A DNA stretch of 64,000 bases from Liopterus haemorrhoidalis (GCA_963971575.1 OZ020616.1:24831120-24895119), one strand, 5' to 3'; positions 13,050 to 24,327 are shown, counted from the first letter of the stretch. A program made the numbers and translations. Notes: generated from the sequence alone by a model not told the origin.

Positions 13050-13730
13050 CAGTTCGTTTTAAGTGCAACTGAATATGCATTTAAACAAGCAAGTCCTAAT
13101 AGCAAACTGATAATTGCATCAAAAAGCAAAAGTGCTCCAACAAATTTAAAACAGCTGGGAATGCATAACAACCCGCTTGTTATTTACCAAATAATAGAAA
13201 ACATAAATAAATTAAGGTATGAACATAACATTAGCACAGAAATTATCTGGGTAAAATCACATTGCGGAATTAAATTTAACGAAAAGGCGGATCAACTGGC
13301 TAAACAATCCATTTCAGAAGGTGATCTTATACACCCCCACTTCATTCCCGACGAATATATAAACATTAAAAGGACTCTGTGTTGGAAACAGTGGCAAAAA
13401 GAGTACGACGAGGAAAGTAAGGGCGAGGGTATCTTTTACTACTCAATTAATAACACTATTGTCAAGAAACCTTGGTTTCAAAATATTAAACTGCAAAGGA
13501 GAATAATTGTCAAACTGTGCAGACTAAAATTCAACCATACCAGCTGCCCGGCACATCTTGAGCGCTATAGTATAGTTGAGTCTCATACCTGCGAACATTG
13601 CGGACTTGTTGCGGATCCGAATTACTTAATTTTTCAGTGCGAGAATTACAAAAAAGAACGAGAACAACTACAGCGCACAATACCGAGCCCAACAAGCGTC
13701 CAGAACATCTTGACACTAATGAAGATGTAA
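13050..13730 (+). pseudogene. I-type LINE: RNase H domain and C-terminal CCHC, 5'-truncated
   Basis: An open frame runs from at least 13050 through the first ATG (13161) to a TAA at 13728. It shows the second half of a non-LTR retrotransposon RNase H: 'TEYAFKQA', then 'WVKSHCGIKFNEKADQLA' near 13248, followed by a C-terminal zinc motif CEHCG...FQC near 13590-13640. The usual Asp in the central 'SDSKSA' motif is Lys (SKSKSA), so the enzyme is probably inactive. A poly(A) run at 13787-13802 marks the LINE 3' end. The 5' side stops at the edge of the Helitron array, so the other half is expected left of the window. RNase H plus C-terminal CCHC fits the I group. Confidence 0.82.
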
Positions 13731-13860
13731 AAAACGCTTTAGCTGAATATCTAGCTGAAACAGGCATAAATATATGAGAACACTAAAAAAAAAAAAAAAA
13801 CTGTGTGCACGTTCGTATGCGTGTATATGTATCAACTAGGGCTGTCAGAAATCGATTTTG

Positions 13861-14165
13861 ACGGAACCGGAACCGGTTCCAAAAATAAAACCGGTTTCGG
13901 GATACCCGGTTTCGGAACTGGGTATCCGAAACCGGGTACCCGGAACCGGGTACCCGGAACCGGGTAATCAGAACCGGGTAATCGGAACCGGGTATCCGAA
14001 ACCGGGTAATCAGAACTGGGGAATCAGAACCGGGTATCCGGAACCAGGTAATCGGAACCGGGTATCCGGAACCGTGTAATCGGAACCGGATATTCGGGAT
14101 GAGGTATCCGGAACCGGGTTATTCAAAATTACGTACCGGTTTTACCCGAAACCCAGAACCGGATA
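13861..14165. repeat. GGAACCGGGTA(TCC/ATC) minisatellite, left arm
   Basis: Roughly 20 degenerate copies of GGAACCGGGTATCC / GGAACCGGGTAATC in direct orientation, strongly GC-richer than the AT-rich surroundings. A short frame over it (13858-14079) reads as repeated EPGNQNRV and is a repeat artefact. Confidence 0.88.
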
Positions 14166-14825
14166 CTCGTTAAACATGTTTCGGTTTCCAGCATCATAAC
14201 AGTTATGGTTATTGTGATTGAGATACATTAAGTAATATTTGCTGACGTGCATCTACTACGTACGGTTTTTGTTATATACATTTTCAATTTTGAATAGAAA
14301 AAAAAAAAAAAAGTAATCGTTTCTTTATTTTAATTCTAAACAACTTCTTTATAATATATGTTTTTGATATATTACAACTATATCAATTATAATATATGTT
14401 GCGCCGAGTTTAATTTTCTCACACTAAAGGATCGTCGCACTTTGACTGACATGAAAATTTTGCATAAAATTCTTAATAATCTATTATCATGTGTTGAACT
14501 ACAAAATCACTATTAATGTTCCAGTGTACAATACGCAATCTTCTTCGCTTCTTTGAATACCTTTTGCGAACACGAATTCTTATCAAAATTCTCCAATAGT
14601 CAGACTCTGTACCAGAGCCGGCGCTAGGATTTGCGAGGCCAAGGATTTGTTGTCATTATTAAAGACAAAATATGAATGAATACTCTAAATTCTAAATAGG
14701 TATCTCGTTTTCATCTAACACAAGATGTTTGGTATTTGGAAATTCCTAAGTAGGTACTTACTATCGTAAAATTTTGTAATTTTAAACATCTGGTATTCCT
14801 GTACTAAATATTAAGTTTGAATCAG

Positions 14826-15003
14826 GGAACTCGGAATCGCGTATCTGGAACCGGGTATTCGAAGCTGGGTATCTGAAACTGGGTATCCGGAATCAGGCAT
14901 TCGGAACCGGGTAATCGGAACCGGGTATCCGGGTAACGCGAAAATAACAAACCCGGTTTTACCCGAAAACCGGAACCGGGTACCCGAAAAACCGGTTTCG
15001 GTT
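14826..15003. repeat. GGAACCGGGTA(TCC) minisatellite, right arm
   Basis: About ten copies of the same unit as the left arm, in the same (direct) orientation, ending in acccgaaaaaccggtttcgg just inside the right terminus. Confidence 0.88.
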
Positions 15004-15117
15004 CCCAGCACTAGTATCAACCAATAAAGATAGATAGCTGGCTAAACGGACAACATCCACAGCCAAATACTAGATTTAAAAAAAAAAAAGTGTAATTTTA
15101 TTTGAGTTTACAACTAA

Positions 15118-15230
15118 GGGCCGGTTTCTGAAAGCTTAGCCGTATTACAGTATAACAATCCCATACGTAACCATAGCAACATTGTTCTGACTATTTGGTT
15201 ATAGTTAACTAAGCTTTCAGAAGCCGGCCA
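15118..15230. mobile_element. PIF/Harbinger-like MITE
   Basis: A 113-bp element with ~22-bp inverted ends, GGGCCGGTTTCTGAAAGCTT at left and its complement (aagctttcagaagccggcc) at right, flanked by TAA at 15115-15117 and 15231-15233. GGGCC-type termini with a TWA target duplication fit PIF/Harbinger. No coding capacity. Confidence 0.72.
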
Positions 15231-15523
15231 TAATTATTTAACTTAATTTTTGGGACCATTTTTTGTGACAATATGAATTTGTATTCTACCACGGAAAGAG
15301 CTAAGTCTAAAATAAAACAGGTAAATTTGACGTCACAAACTGTTTTATTCCAAAGATCTTCAGTTACCCATTTTAACCGAATTCAAAGATATGTGTAGAA
15401 AATGAAGGCGGAGTTTAAGATTCCCTCTACTATGACTAGATTAGTTTAAGACCACGCTACCAGATGGATACATTTCTCGATGCTTATAAATGTCAGTATT
15501 TCATATAAATAGTGTTTCGGTGT

Positions 15524-15808
15524 GGGCCAAAGAATTGGTGCTAAATATTAATTAATTTTCATAAACAAGGGTTCATTTTAAAGATAAAAGTACAATCTAG
15601 GATTCTAGCTATGGAATTTGCAATTGTTATTGATTTACGGAGTAACAGTGATGTGAAGTTAGACAAAATTTAGAACATTGTAAAACTGAAAATTAAAAAT
15701 AAAACCAAATTTTAACTCTTAAATCCAACGGAGCCAATCTTTATCTTCAAATTAAAAAAAAAAAAAATCAAATTGATCCGACAATATTTGGTTCAAATTC
15801 TTTGGCCC
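15524..15808. mobile_element. Possible MITE with GGGCCAAAGAATT ends
   Basis: Imperfect inverted ends: gggccaaagaattggtgcta at left versus ...caaattctttggccc at right, 285 bp apart. No convincing TSD. AT-rich interior with poly(A) at 15753-15766. Could be a decayed Harbinger relative of the 15118 element. Confidence 0.45.
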
Positions 15809-16775
15809 TTCCAAATGCACGTTTCCGTTGCGCGTAACCCAGGTACAATTACGCTCTTAAAGAGAAACATTAAAATATTTTCTAAGAATGTTTAACTTAT
15901 TATTTATTAATTATCCTACATTCCTAAACATTTGCCGCTCCAAAAATCTGCAACCCAGGTTGCGGCGGCTCTGTGGGAATATGATTTAAAAATTATGAAT
16001 GACAATATTTTACTTACTGTATACTCGGCTAAAAAATGGACGTAATACTGACCATATTATTCCTGCATGTACATAGAATGAAAACATGGTCACGAAACTG
16101 GAAACAGGAGGCCTTTGCCCATTTCCGGCTGCGCGTCACGATGATGATGAAACTCGGCTGTGCGCTACACTAATCAAAAGCAAATTCAAACCGCTCCTAT
16201 TTCCTTACATACTGTCTTTGTAATTGAAATGAACCATAATCCAGAAAAATATAAAGTCCCTGTAATTGCAATAATACCGCAATTTATATAACAAGCAATA
16301 AAAATGCATTTTAATGAAATTAAATATTTTAATTGAAATTTGATTTTTTAACAATTTTTAATAAAACTGTTAAACACAATATACATAAAGTAAACTATAC
16401 ACATTATTGGGTTTTTACATCTGGTCAGTTTTGAAAATAGATTTTTAAAATTACAAAATTACTCTAGAAGATATTAAATATAATTGTGTTTTTTAAAATA
16501 CAGCAAAATAAACCAAAATCGTGTTTATTAAAATTTGCGTCAGAACGAAAATGAATTAAATCAACAAGCAGTATTTAAACTTGAAAGATATATTTTACAA
16601 GACTATTGTGAATCTTTGAACTCTGAAAAGTAAAATTATCTTTGCTATAGTAACACAGAATAAGTGGGATAACTGAGATTTATGGACCCTTGTAATATAA
16701 CCTACACATTAAACAAGCTATATCTTTATTTTAGGAATGTTTAAGAGTTTCATAGTTATACCCAAGAAACCTATA
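15809..16775. other. AT-rich spacer with possible RTE-LINE tail
   Basis: No gene is seen. Around 16105-16156 the string 'aggaggcctttgcccatttc' followed by (GAT)n resembles the 3' tail common in arthropod RTE-type LINEs; it is too short to be certain. Confidence 0.35.
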
Positions 16776-17993
16776 CAGGATGTCCCAGCCAAGTGGCTCA
16801 CCAGTACTATCTTTCTTAATATTATGGATAGAGATTCGGTTAAATGGACAAAGTTCGAGTATTTTACATAGGAAATATTATGACAATATGAAAATATTTT
16901 TGTATGTTTCGTTGACCAGATATTTTGAAAATAAACATTTTTTTAAATGGAATACCTGTATATTGTTAGGCCATTGGAATAACGATTTTTTTGTCTTTAT
17001 AAAAAACTAAACATGTTTATAATGAAATTCTTTTAATAACCGAGATATCAACGTTACAAACTTATAAAAATAGTACGATTAAAAACTTACAAAAACAAAA
17101 GTAAAAATTACCAAGTATTTTGGTAACAAATATTGTTCAAATAAATATCCATTACTGTTTAAACACAATCTTATTCTTTATTTTATGTTTCGCATTACAT
17201 TGCGTAATATATTTTTAGATATTTTGCTGCAAGCAAGAGATATTTTATTTTTTAGTTCGTCTAAATTATCAATTGGATCTCTATAGACTGTATTTTACAG
17301 AAATCCACAAACAAAAAATCTAAAGATGTTAAATCAGGAGATCTAGGAGGCCAGTTAATAGGTCCATTAGTACCAATTCACTTGTCGTCATATTTATTTT
17401 GTAAGTAATTATTTACAAGATAGGCATTATCTGCAGATGCACCATCATGTTGAAAATACTTCAAATTAGTTCTGTTAGCTATGGCCACATCGTCAAATAA
17501 ATTTTGAAAACTATTTTTCAAAAAATCTAAATACTTTACAGTAGTCAAATTTCCTTCATAGAAATACGGCCCTACTTAGTAGAATTTCAAGCATGTGTAT
17601 TTTCTTGTAAATTATCTCTTGCTTGCAGCAAAATTTCTAAAAATATGTTACGCAATGTAATGCGAAACATAAAATAAAGAATAAGATTGTGTTTAAACAA
17701 TAATGGATATTTATTCGAACAATATTTGTAACCAAAATACTTGGTTATTGTTACTTTTGTTTTTATTCTATGTAAGTTTTTAATCGTACTATTTTTACAA
17801 GTTTGTAACGTTGATATCTCAGTTATTAAAAAAATTTCATTATAAACATGTTTAGTTTTTTATAAAGACAAAAAAATCGTCGTTCCAATAGCCTAAAAAT
17901 GTACAGGATATTTCTGAGTCTGTCATGATAAATCCTATGTAAAATACTCGAACTTTGTCCATTTTTGGTGAGCCACTTGACTGGGACACCCTG
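16776..17993. mobile_element. Mariner-type element with ~400-bp long inverted repeats
   Basis: Ends CAGGATGTCCCAG... and ...CTGGGACACCCTG sit between TA dinucleotides (TATA on both sides). The arms 16776-17247 and 17608-17993 are inverted copies of each other, including 'tttttttgtctttataaaaaac' and 'gcgtaatatatttttagatattttgctgcaagc', with an ~80-bp extra stretch in the left arm. Between them lies a decayed minus-strand transposase end. Confidence 0.82.
17247..17560 (-). pseudogene. Mariner-type transposase C-terminal remnant
   Basis: Reading the minus strand from about 17560, a frame gives 'NLKYFQHDGASADNA' (second catalytic Asp region), a TGA at about 17380, then 'IGTNGPINWPPRSPDL' with the third Asp region near 17350. 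Part of the 3' coding end lies within the left inverted arm. In-frame stops and shifts show it is dead. It is a relative of the transposase remnant at 26952-27204 (shared 'GTNGPI.WP.RSPDL'). Confidence 0.72.
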
Positions 17994-18462
17994 TATACCG
18001 TCACTCATGTGTATGTCGGTAAAAATTGTATCCAAACAACTAGCACTAGAGGATTGAAATATGTCATGCATATAGAGTTCTTTCACCTGCTTATAGGAAA
18101 ATACTGAAACTTGGTTTCATTCGAAAAATATAAATACAGTTCTTCTAATTAAGCATTGTCCTGGCTGGACGTATGTTTCGCAAATATACTTATCTGTATA
18201 AATAAAACTTAAAATGTTAGTAGTAATAAATTAATAATTTTAACTATTAATAAAATATCTATATATTTGTAATAGGTATAAATAGGAATCAATTAAGAGG
18301 AGGCACAGCAGTATAGTTCTTACAAGTTTCTTATACAAAACTTATACAAAATCGGAAATAAAATTAGTATCAATCTATACATCAAAATTTCCAGCGAAAT
18401 TTTATCTGGACGAAGGTTTTGAATTATAAACCATCATGTCGAAAAAATGTTATGACGAATTA

Positions 18463-19363
18463 TTAGGTGTACAACTTTTGCCGCCGTTTTTTTTCCCCCG
18501 AAATTCGAGGCTTTATTGTAAAAAACTGGTTATACATTTATGATTCAAACTATTGTCCATCGCCGGCCACTACTTTCTCCCATCTTTCGGGCAGCATATG
18601 AATCCCACGTTGAAAAAAACTGGTCATCTTTTGAAGCGATCCACAAATCGATCCAATTTTTTACTTCTTCATAAGACCGGAAGTGCTGGTCAGCCAGGCG
18701 GTGTGCCATTGAGCGAAACAAGTAATAGTCAGAGGGAGCAACGTCTGGAGAATACGGCGGGTGGGGTGGAACTTCCCATTTCAAAGTTTCCAGGTATGTC
18801 TTTCAACATCTCTTGGTTTCAACACATACGGCACCCAATTTTCTTTCTTCTGAATCATTCCCATGTCTTTAAGGCGTTTTGAAATTGCTTGTTGAGTCAC
18901 TCCCAATGATCGTGCCAATTCTTCTTGACTTTGACACGAGTCTTCATTAAGTAATGCCTCCAGTTCTGCATCTACGAAAACCTTCTTTCTTCCACCGCTA
19001 TGCCGGCTTCGACGTGAAAATCACCGTTCTTGAAGCGTTGAAACCACTCACGACCCGTTATTTCACTAATAGCGGCCTCACCATAAGTATTTGAAAGCAT
19101 TCGATGAGCCTCAGCCGCAGATTTCTTCATATTGAAGCAGAAAATTAAAACCTCCCGCAAATTACGAGAATTTTGCTCGTAAACTGACATTTTCAATCGA
19201 GAATAACTTTATGATGCAGACACAAATCGACTAATGTTTTTATGGGGTTATGTTGACAGATGTCCAAGTTTATTGCATGACGTCTATGATCTATTTATTT
19301 CGACTACTACTTACCGCTAAAGCCATCTACAGGAAAACGGCAGAAGCAAAGTTGTACACCTAA
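18463..19363 (-). mobile_element. Mariner element with internal deletion
   Basis: About 28-bp inverted ends TTAGGTGTACAACTTTTGCC / ...gcaaagttgtacacctaa, flanked by TA (18461-18462 and 19364-19365). 901 bp against ~1.3 kb for intact mariners. It carries the two halves of a minus-strand transposase joined by a deletion. Confidence 0.9.
18545..19193 (-). pseudogene. Mariner transposase, central catalytic part deleted
   Basis: The N-terminus (about 19193-18972, minus) reads 'REVLIFCFNMKKSAAEAHRML' with 'WFQRFKNGDF', the first helix-turn-helix of mariner transposases. After frame changes it continues through 'ENWVPYVLKPRDVERH' near 18830 and jumps to 'KWEVPPHPPYSPDVAPSDYY' (18784), the third catalytic Asp region, ending at 'WTIV' (18545). 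The segment with the first two catalytic Asp residues is missing, so no activity is possible. A plus-strand 109-codon frame over the same DNA is a shadow. Confidence 0.9.
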
Positions 19364-19408
19364 TATTTGAACATTTCTAGACAAAACTATATAATTATAA
19401 GAAACTTA

Positions 19409-19667
19409 TGTCAGATACGATTAGCTAATCCCTAATGCTTGCGCCTGGGAGGAGACCGCAACCCGTGGTCCAAGAGAGTAGCGCGAGCAGCGAGAACAAG
19501 AACGAGGGGAGTTGGTAGGCCAAGATGGCCGCATGCCCTGTACTGTGTGGTGACTGTGTGGCTGCGTAATCAACAAATTAAATTATAATCAACTAGTATA
19601 TTTGAATAAACTGATTGTTATTAAACTGTGTGTCAGTTATTCGCTGCCTTGGCCATTATTCCCGACA
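19409..19667. mobile_element. Solo LTR (259 bp)
   Basis: Begins TGTCAGATACG and ends TTCCCGACA (TGTC..GACA), flanked by the 4-bp duplication ctta (19405-19408 and 19668-19671). It contains AATAAA near 19603 and is GC-richer in its 5' half. No adjoining internal region exists, so it is the product of LTR-LTR recombination. A 4-bp TSD suggests Gypsy-like; the family is unassigned. It is unlike the Gypsy LTR at 40264 and the BEL LTRs. Confidence 0.72.
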
Positions 19668-19799
19668 CTTATATTTGAAAACCACAAATATATTTTAAAA
19701 AAATACACACAACTGTTATCTTATATCCATTATTATGTTAGAGACAATAGATTTTCAAAAAGCTTTGGGTAAATTCTGATCGAGTCTCGAACATAAAAA

Positions 19800-20540
19800 A
19801 AGTTACTGCCAGCACAAATGGCATATATTGGACTTTTTCTTCTAAATTTGAGGATCTGGGTTATGCAGACATGTAGTTGCAAAAGCCTTTGCGATGTACA
19901 AAGAAGGTTAGGCTAAATATAAATAATGACAAAACTGAATCGTTAAGAATTAACGCCATAAACCAGCACTCTTGCGTCATAGATGACTGGTCAATTAAAG
20001 AGACTAGCAAGTACACCTATCTTGGTAATATTACCAGCGAACAACGTGTAGCTCTTTTAGTTGTTGGAAACCCTATTCGGAAGTCTGGTCATGCATTAGG
20101 GACGCTCAAAGAAATTTGGAAATTGTAACAATATTCCACCAAAACAAAATTCCGTATCTTCCGCACAAACGTTCTTTTCGTACTTTCGTAGAAATGCGAA
20201 ACGTGCAAAGGTAACGAACCAAATAATTTTCCGCCTACAGGTTTTTAGATAAAGAGCTTGCGTAGGATTTTTAATATTTTCTGGACATGCAGGATATCAA
20301 ACAACGACTTGTGGAGTCTAAATGACACAGAAATAATGCTTAAAAATTTAAATTAATAGGATATACTCTGAAAAACCAAATACCATCCCCAAATAAGCAC
20401 TTGAGTTGAAGCTTCAAGGAACACGCAGAAGAGGGAGACCTGCGTACATCCATTTGACAGAAATGCGACAGGATGAAAAAACCATGGAAAGTAGGCAAGG
20501 CGCTTGCAAAGAACAAAATGGTCGAGTTTTGTAGGTGCAC
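19800..20540 (+). pseudogene. LINE reverse transcriptase C-terminal remnant
   Basis: Fragments in shifting frames: 'DLGYADM' near 19853, 'LNINNDKTESLRINA' (19911), 'YTYLGNITSEQ' (20009), 'FRIFRTNVLF' (20150), 'NIFWTCRISNNDLWSLN' (20270), and 'RMKKPWKVGKALAKNKM' (20470). This order matches the end of the RT and its C-terminal extension in arthropod and flatworm endonuclease-RT LINEs (RTE-like is my guess). Many stops and shifts; no TSD or tail found. Confidence 0.72.
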
Positions 20541-21087
20541 TTTGCAACCATTTATTCTACTATTGAAAATAATCCTATTAGATAGATAAAAATTCGCTGC
20601 CAATTTTGATGTATAAATTGGTACTAATTTTATTTCAGACTGTTAGTTTTGTATAAGATACTTATAATCTGTGAGGGTTATACGTACCGTTAAACTTCAA
20701 TATGTGAAACACAAATAATATAGCACGACTTTTGTCTCAGAATTATTAATTTTGATACAGTGGTGGCTGATTGGTCTGACCAAAACCAGCTTAAAATTTT
20801 ACAAATTAGTTTACATATTTTCCGGGGCGTTTGTTTACTTAGAATTTAAATTTTAAGTAATTTCAAGTTTTTAGTTTGAAGAATTTTAATAATGCGGAAG
20901 AAATTTTTGTTTTCTTATATTTAGTGTGCTATGTATTTTATAAAAACAAACGAAGTGTTCCAATTCAATACCACTAATTATGGTGATAATTTGACCTAAT
21001 TCAACCCAAGTCGTACCTCTAATAGTTTTCGAGATCACCCAATACCTAGGTATAAACATGACACCAGAGATAGTAAAAGGGTTCATA
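20541..21087. other. Spacer; possible old mariner-end remnant
   Basis: No gene seen. Sequence around 20960-21045 (minus sense 'gggtgatctcgaaaactattagagg') resembles the inner inverted-repeat sequence of the 26530 mariner ('gcgatctcgagaactataag'), so it may be a decayed end of a related element. Confidence 0.3.
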
Positions 21088-21652
21088 GACCGGGAGCTCA
21101 TGACACTTTTTGGTCTCCGATTTCATACAGCATGCCTTTAGGAGGAGAGAATATTTACCCTGTGACAACAAAAAAGGGATGGTAGTAAACCCCTGCACGC
21201 TTTCCGGTCATAGGGAAAATTGCATTTCCACTTAAACACAAAATTTTTGTGCTTTTCTCTGATTTAATATTGCTTGCCCTTTTGTCAAAAGAAAGTTATA
21301 ACAAATTTAAAGTCTTTTAAATATATGCATGCGATTCGGAGGGTCCCAAAGGGCTCAAAGGGTCATGTGATCTTGTAATAAACAAATATGATTTTCCGCG
21401 TTTTCATACAGCATGCCTATAATTAAAAGACTTTAAATTTGTTATAACTTTCTTTTGACAAAAGGGCAAGCAATATTAAATCAGAGAAAAACACAAAAAT
21501 TTTGTGCAAGTGGAAATGCAATTTTCCCTATGACCGGAAAGCGTGCAGGGGTTTAGTACCATCCCTTTTTTGTTGTCACAGGGTAAATATTCTCTCCTCC
21601 AAAAGGCATGCTGTATGAAATCGGAGGCCAAAAATGTCATGAGCTCCCGGTC
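21088..21652. mobile_element. Fold-back element with ~240-bp inverted arms
   Basis: Arms 21088-21330 and 21415-21652 are near-perfect inverted copies (gaccgggagctcatgaca ... tgtcatgagctcccggtc) separated by ~85 bp, with TA on both outer sides. The single strand would form one very long hairpin. No coding capacity; the driving transposase family is unknown, though TA flanks would fit Tc1/mariner. Confidence 0.85.
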
Positions 21653-21720
21653 TATTACTGATTAAACAAGTTTGATCGACGTTTGCACCACTACAGTTTA
21701 AACGTACTGTTTACTTAAAC

Positions 21721-23091
21721 CAGTGGTTCTCAAGGTGGGTGCCGCGGCACCCTGGGGTGCCGTTCATTACTTGTAGGAGTGCCGCGGGCGTGGTGTGAAA
21801 TTTAGCATCGTATGTGTTTTTATACGCATAATCAAATTTTACGCAACTAAATGAATGCAAACAGGTACAATTCGTGGATGCCTATATTAACTTCCGATCG
21901 TTTTAAAATGACTACTCGGTATAACGCGTTCTTAATGTTAAAATTTTTAAATGAATATTTGAAAACCATTGATTAATCATGGAAATCATGTGTCGGATTA
22001 TGTATCGATGGTGCACCGCCCATGGTTGGGTCGTTAAAGGGTCCTGTGTCACTTTCAAAAAAAGAAAATACTCATATCATATCTACGCATTGTTTTTTAC
22101 ATCGACAAGCCCTAATCTCAAAAACACTAGGAGAGGAGTTATCAACTATTCTGAATAAAATCATTAGGATGGTAAATTTTATTAAGAGTAGTCCTCTTAA
22201 ATCACAGGTGTTCGCAAAACTGTGTGAAGAACTTGGGTCTGAGCATTTGAACCTTCTTCTTCATATTGTCAGCTGGTTAGCCAAATGACGAATATTGATT
22301 CGTGTTTACGAAAACTAGAACTACTCACAATTTGAACAGGAAAACAATCTTGAATTTTGTGAATTGTTGAAAAATGAATTTTGGTGTACTAAATTCGCTT
22401 ATATAACCGATATATTTGAAGAATTGAATAAATAAAGTAAATTCCAGCATTCAAGGAAAAGATAAAAATTAGTTAAAATAGTCCGATAAAATTAGAACTT
22501 TTAAAGACAAGATAAAATTTTGGAAAATAAAAGTCAATGCAGGAAACTTGGAAATGCTTACAAGAACAACTAAAACAAAAGAAAACATAATTAAGTTGAT
22601 TTATGAATACTTCACATCACTGGGAACACAGATTTGCTATTATTTTCCTATTGATAGTTTTGACTAGATACGAAATCCGTTGGAGGAATTATCATCCAAT
22701 CCTAATAAATTAGAATTAAACTATAAAGAATGAGAGGAATTAATAGAAATTCGCAATGACCGTACTTTGGGAATAAAATTTTCATTATAATCCTTTTGGA
22801 TATTGATTTAGAAGGAAAGATTGAAGTCGGTAAAACATGAAATGCGAGTATGTTTGTCCAAAATACGCCGAAATATAAAGGAATTATGTAAAAAATTACA
22901 TCAAGCTCATGTATCAAAATAATTTTTTTTTGTGTATCTTTTGTTCTCACTTAAAAAATATATTTTTAAAAAAACATATTTTCTTAAGATAAATTAAATG
23001 TCTTTATAATTTCATGCACATGATATGGTGCCGGAAATTTTACATAATCGATTTGGGGGTGCCTTCACGTTAAAAAGTTTGAGAACCACCG
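21721..23091 (+). mobile_element. hAT element (decayed)
   Basis: Ends CAGTGGTTCTCAAGGTGGG and ...AAGTTTGAGAACCACCG, flanked by perfect 8-bp duplications acttaaac (21713-21720 and 23092-23099). 1371 bp, shorter than autonomous hATs. It contains a plus-strand transposase relic. Confidence 0.92.
21985..22960 (+). pseudogene. hAT transposase remnant (ZBED5/SCAND3-like)
   Basis: 'CIDGAPPMVGSLKG' at about 22005 and 'HCFLHRQALISKTLGEEL' near 22087 match the hAT catalytic-domain signature (C.DGA..M.G, H...HR.AL) seen in ZBED5/SCAND3-type transposases; 'IVSWLAK' at 22265 matches 'RWLSRG' in family members. The frame 22022-22288 then stops. Later fragments ('ENNLEFCELLKNEFW' near 22345, 'IKLIYEYFTSLG' near 22590) continue in other frames. 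Not functional. Confidence 0.85.
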
Positions 23092-23503
23092 ACTTAAACT
23101 GTAGCTTACGTTAATCGATGTTTTATAATTATTTTTATAATTTATAGTTAATCGCATAGATCTTGGTTTTGCATTTTACTATGAATCTTTATTCCGTTAA
23201 AACATTAAAATGCAGTACAGGCCAAATGGAGCAGTTTTTTTTTTTTCACACTTTCTAATGGGTTCTTCCAATGACTCTGGCCTTTCCTGTTTCGGCGACG
23301 TTGCCTGCTGTAAAACACGCTTATTTGTAAAGACACGATATTTTACAAATTGTTATTCTATTTAAAAACCGTGTTACCTATTTTTTGTAAGTTATACGAG
23401 ACTCCGATACTTTTTCCATTTGGTTTCAATAAATTAACAACAAAAGATCATAAAACTGGACGCTATTACAACATTTGGCAACACCGCTCCCATTTGCCGT
23501 TAA
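23092..23503. other. AT-rich spacer, nothing recognised
   Basis: No coding, inverted-repeat or RNA feature is seen between the hAT and piggyBac-like elements. Confidence 0.5.
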
Positions 23504-23879
23504 GCCGCATTCAGAGCTCTTAAATCAATAGCTTATGCACTGTAGCTTATGGACTGTTCACTGTGACCAGCAAGTTTGTCATATGGTAAGACGTGAAACC
23601 GTTCAGACCTCCAAATTTAATACGCTGTTTGTTGTGGATTGTGCATAATTTTCTAAACTTATAGCTAGTGAGATGTTAAACTTATAGCTTAATGAGACAG
23701 TCATATATAAGCTAAATAGTAGGTTTCAAAATTCACAGATGGCGGACTATTCGTAACGTATTCATTTCTAATTCGCTATGAACGCTACGAGCAACGTTAA
23801 AAAGAATGCATAGAAACATAAGTTACAGCTAACAAAGCACAGTCTACAACCTCTTAATTTAAAGAGCTCTGAATGCGGC
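23504..23879. mobile_element. piggyBac-like MITE
   Basis: 376 bp with ~18-bp inverted ends GCCGCATTCAGAGCTCTT / aagagctctgaatgcggc, inside TTAA on both sides (23500-23503 and 23880-23883). TTAA duplication is the piggyBac signature. No coding content. Confidence 0.75.
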
Positions 23880-24270
23880 TTAAGAGCAATACTGCAATCT
23901 AACGTGTGAACGGACTATAGTGATTTTTATATTTTTCTAATATCTTTTGCTTTGTTTTACCTACACTACATTAAAATGTGTCAATTTGACACACATTTTG
24001 TTGGTTATTTTAAACAATAAGTGTTTTCATTCATTGTTGTGCTTATTTATTTGAGGTTGTCTATTTACGTATAGTCTGTTTCTTTCGTTTAAGTGGAACA
24101 AGATTTTCAATTCTAGTAACTTACAGATTAAGTGAGGCTTTTGATCATTTTGTTTAGTAAAAGCCTACTTCAAACCCTTAAAATAAAGCTCATGACAACT
24201 TATAAAAATGGAAATTCCAGTTAGTTCCGCTTAAAAGTTTGGAATAGCCTATATTTGCATCAATTTTTAC

Positions 24271-24280
<10 letters not shown>
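23880..24280. other. AT-rich spacer, nothing recognised
   Basis: Contains a short palindrome gtgtcaaatttgacacac near 23978 (plus sense gtgtcaatttgacacaca); no gene. Confidence 0.5.

Positions 24281-24327
<47 letters not shown>
24281..24327. repeat. (AT)n microsatellite
   Basis: About 23 uninterrupted AT units directly abutting the pogo-like element's left end. The predicted Ile/Tyr-repeat frames over it are artefacts. Confidence 0.95.

Larger units (their letters stand above)
13837..15013. mobile_element. hAT-like non-autonomous element with minisatellite arms
   Basis: Ends are TAGGGCTG... and ...CAGCACTA, flanked by a perfect 8-bp duplication gtatcaac (13829-13836 and 15014-15021); 8-bp TSDs and TAGNGCTG termini are hAT hallmarks. 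The subterminal regions are minisatellites of ~11-14 bp units around GGAACCGGGTA. A second copy of the 3' end (ggttttacccgaaa ... tttccagca) lies internally at 14138-14192, suggesting one element inserted into or duplicated within another. The middle (14195-14810) is AT-rich without recognisable transposase. Confidence 0.85.

Noticed and set aside
16100..16160. RTE-LINE tail
   Set aside because: About 50 bp of resemblance only; kept as a note in the spacer entry.
18553..18882. 109-codon plus-strand frame
   Set aside because: Antisense shadow of the mariner transposase on the minus strand.
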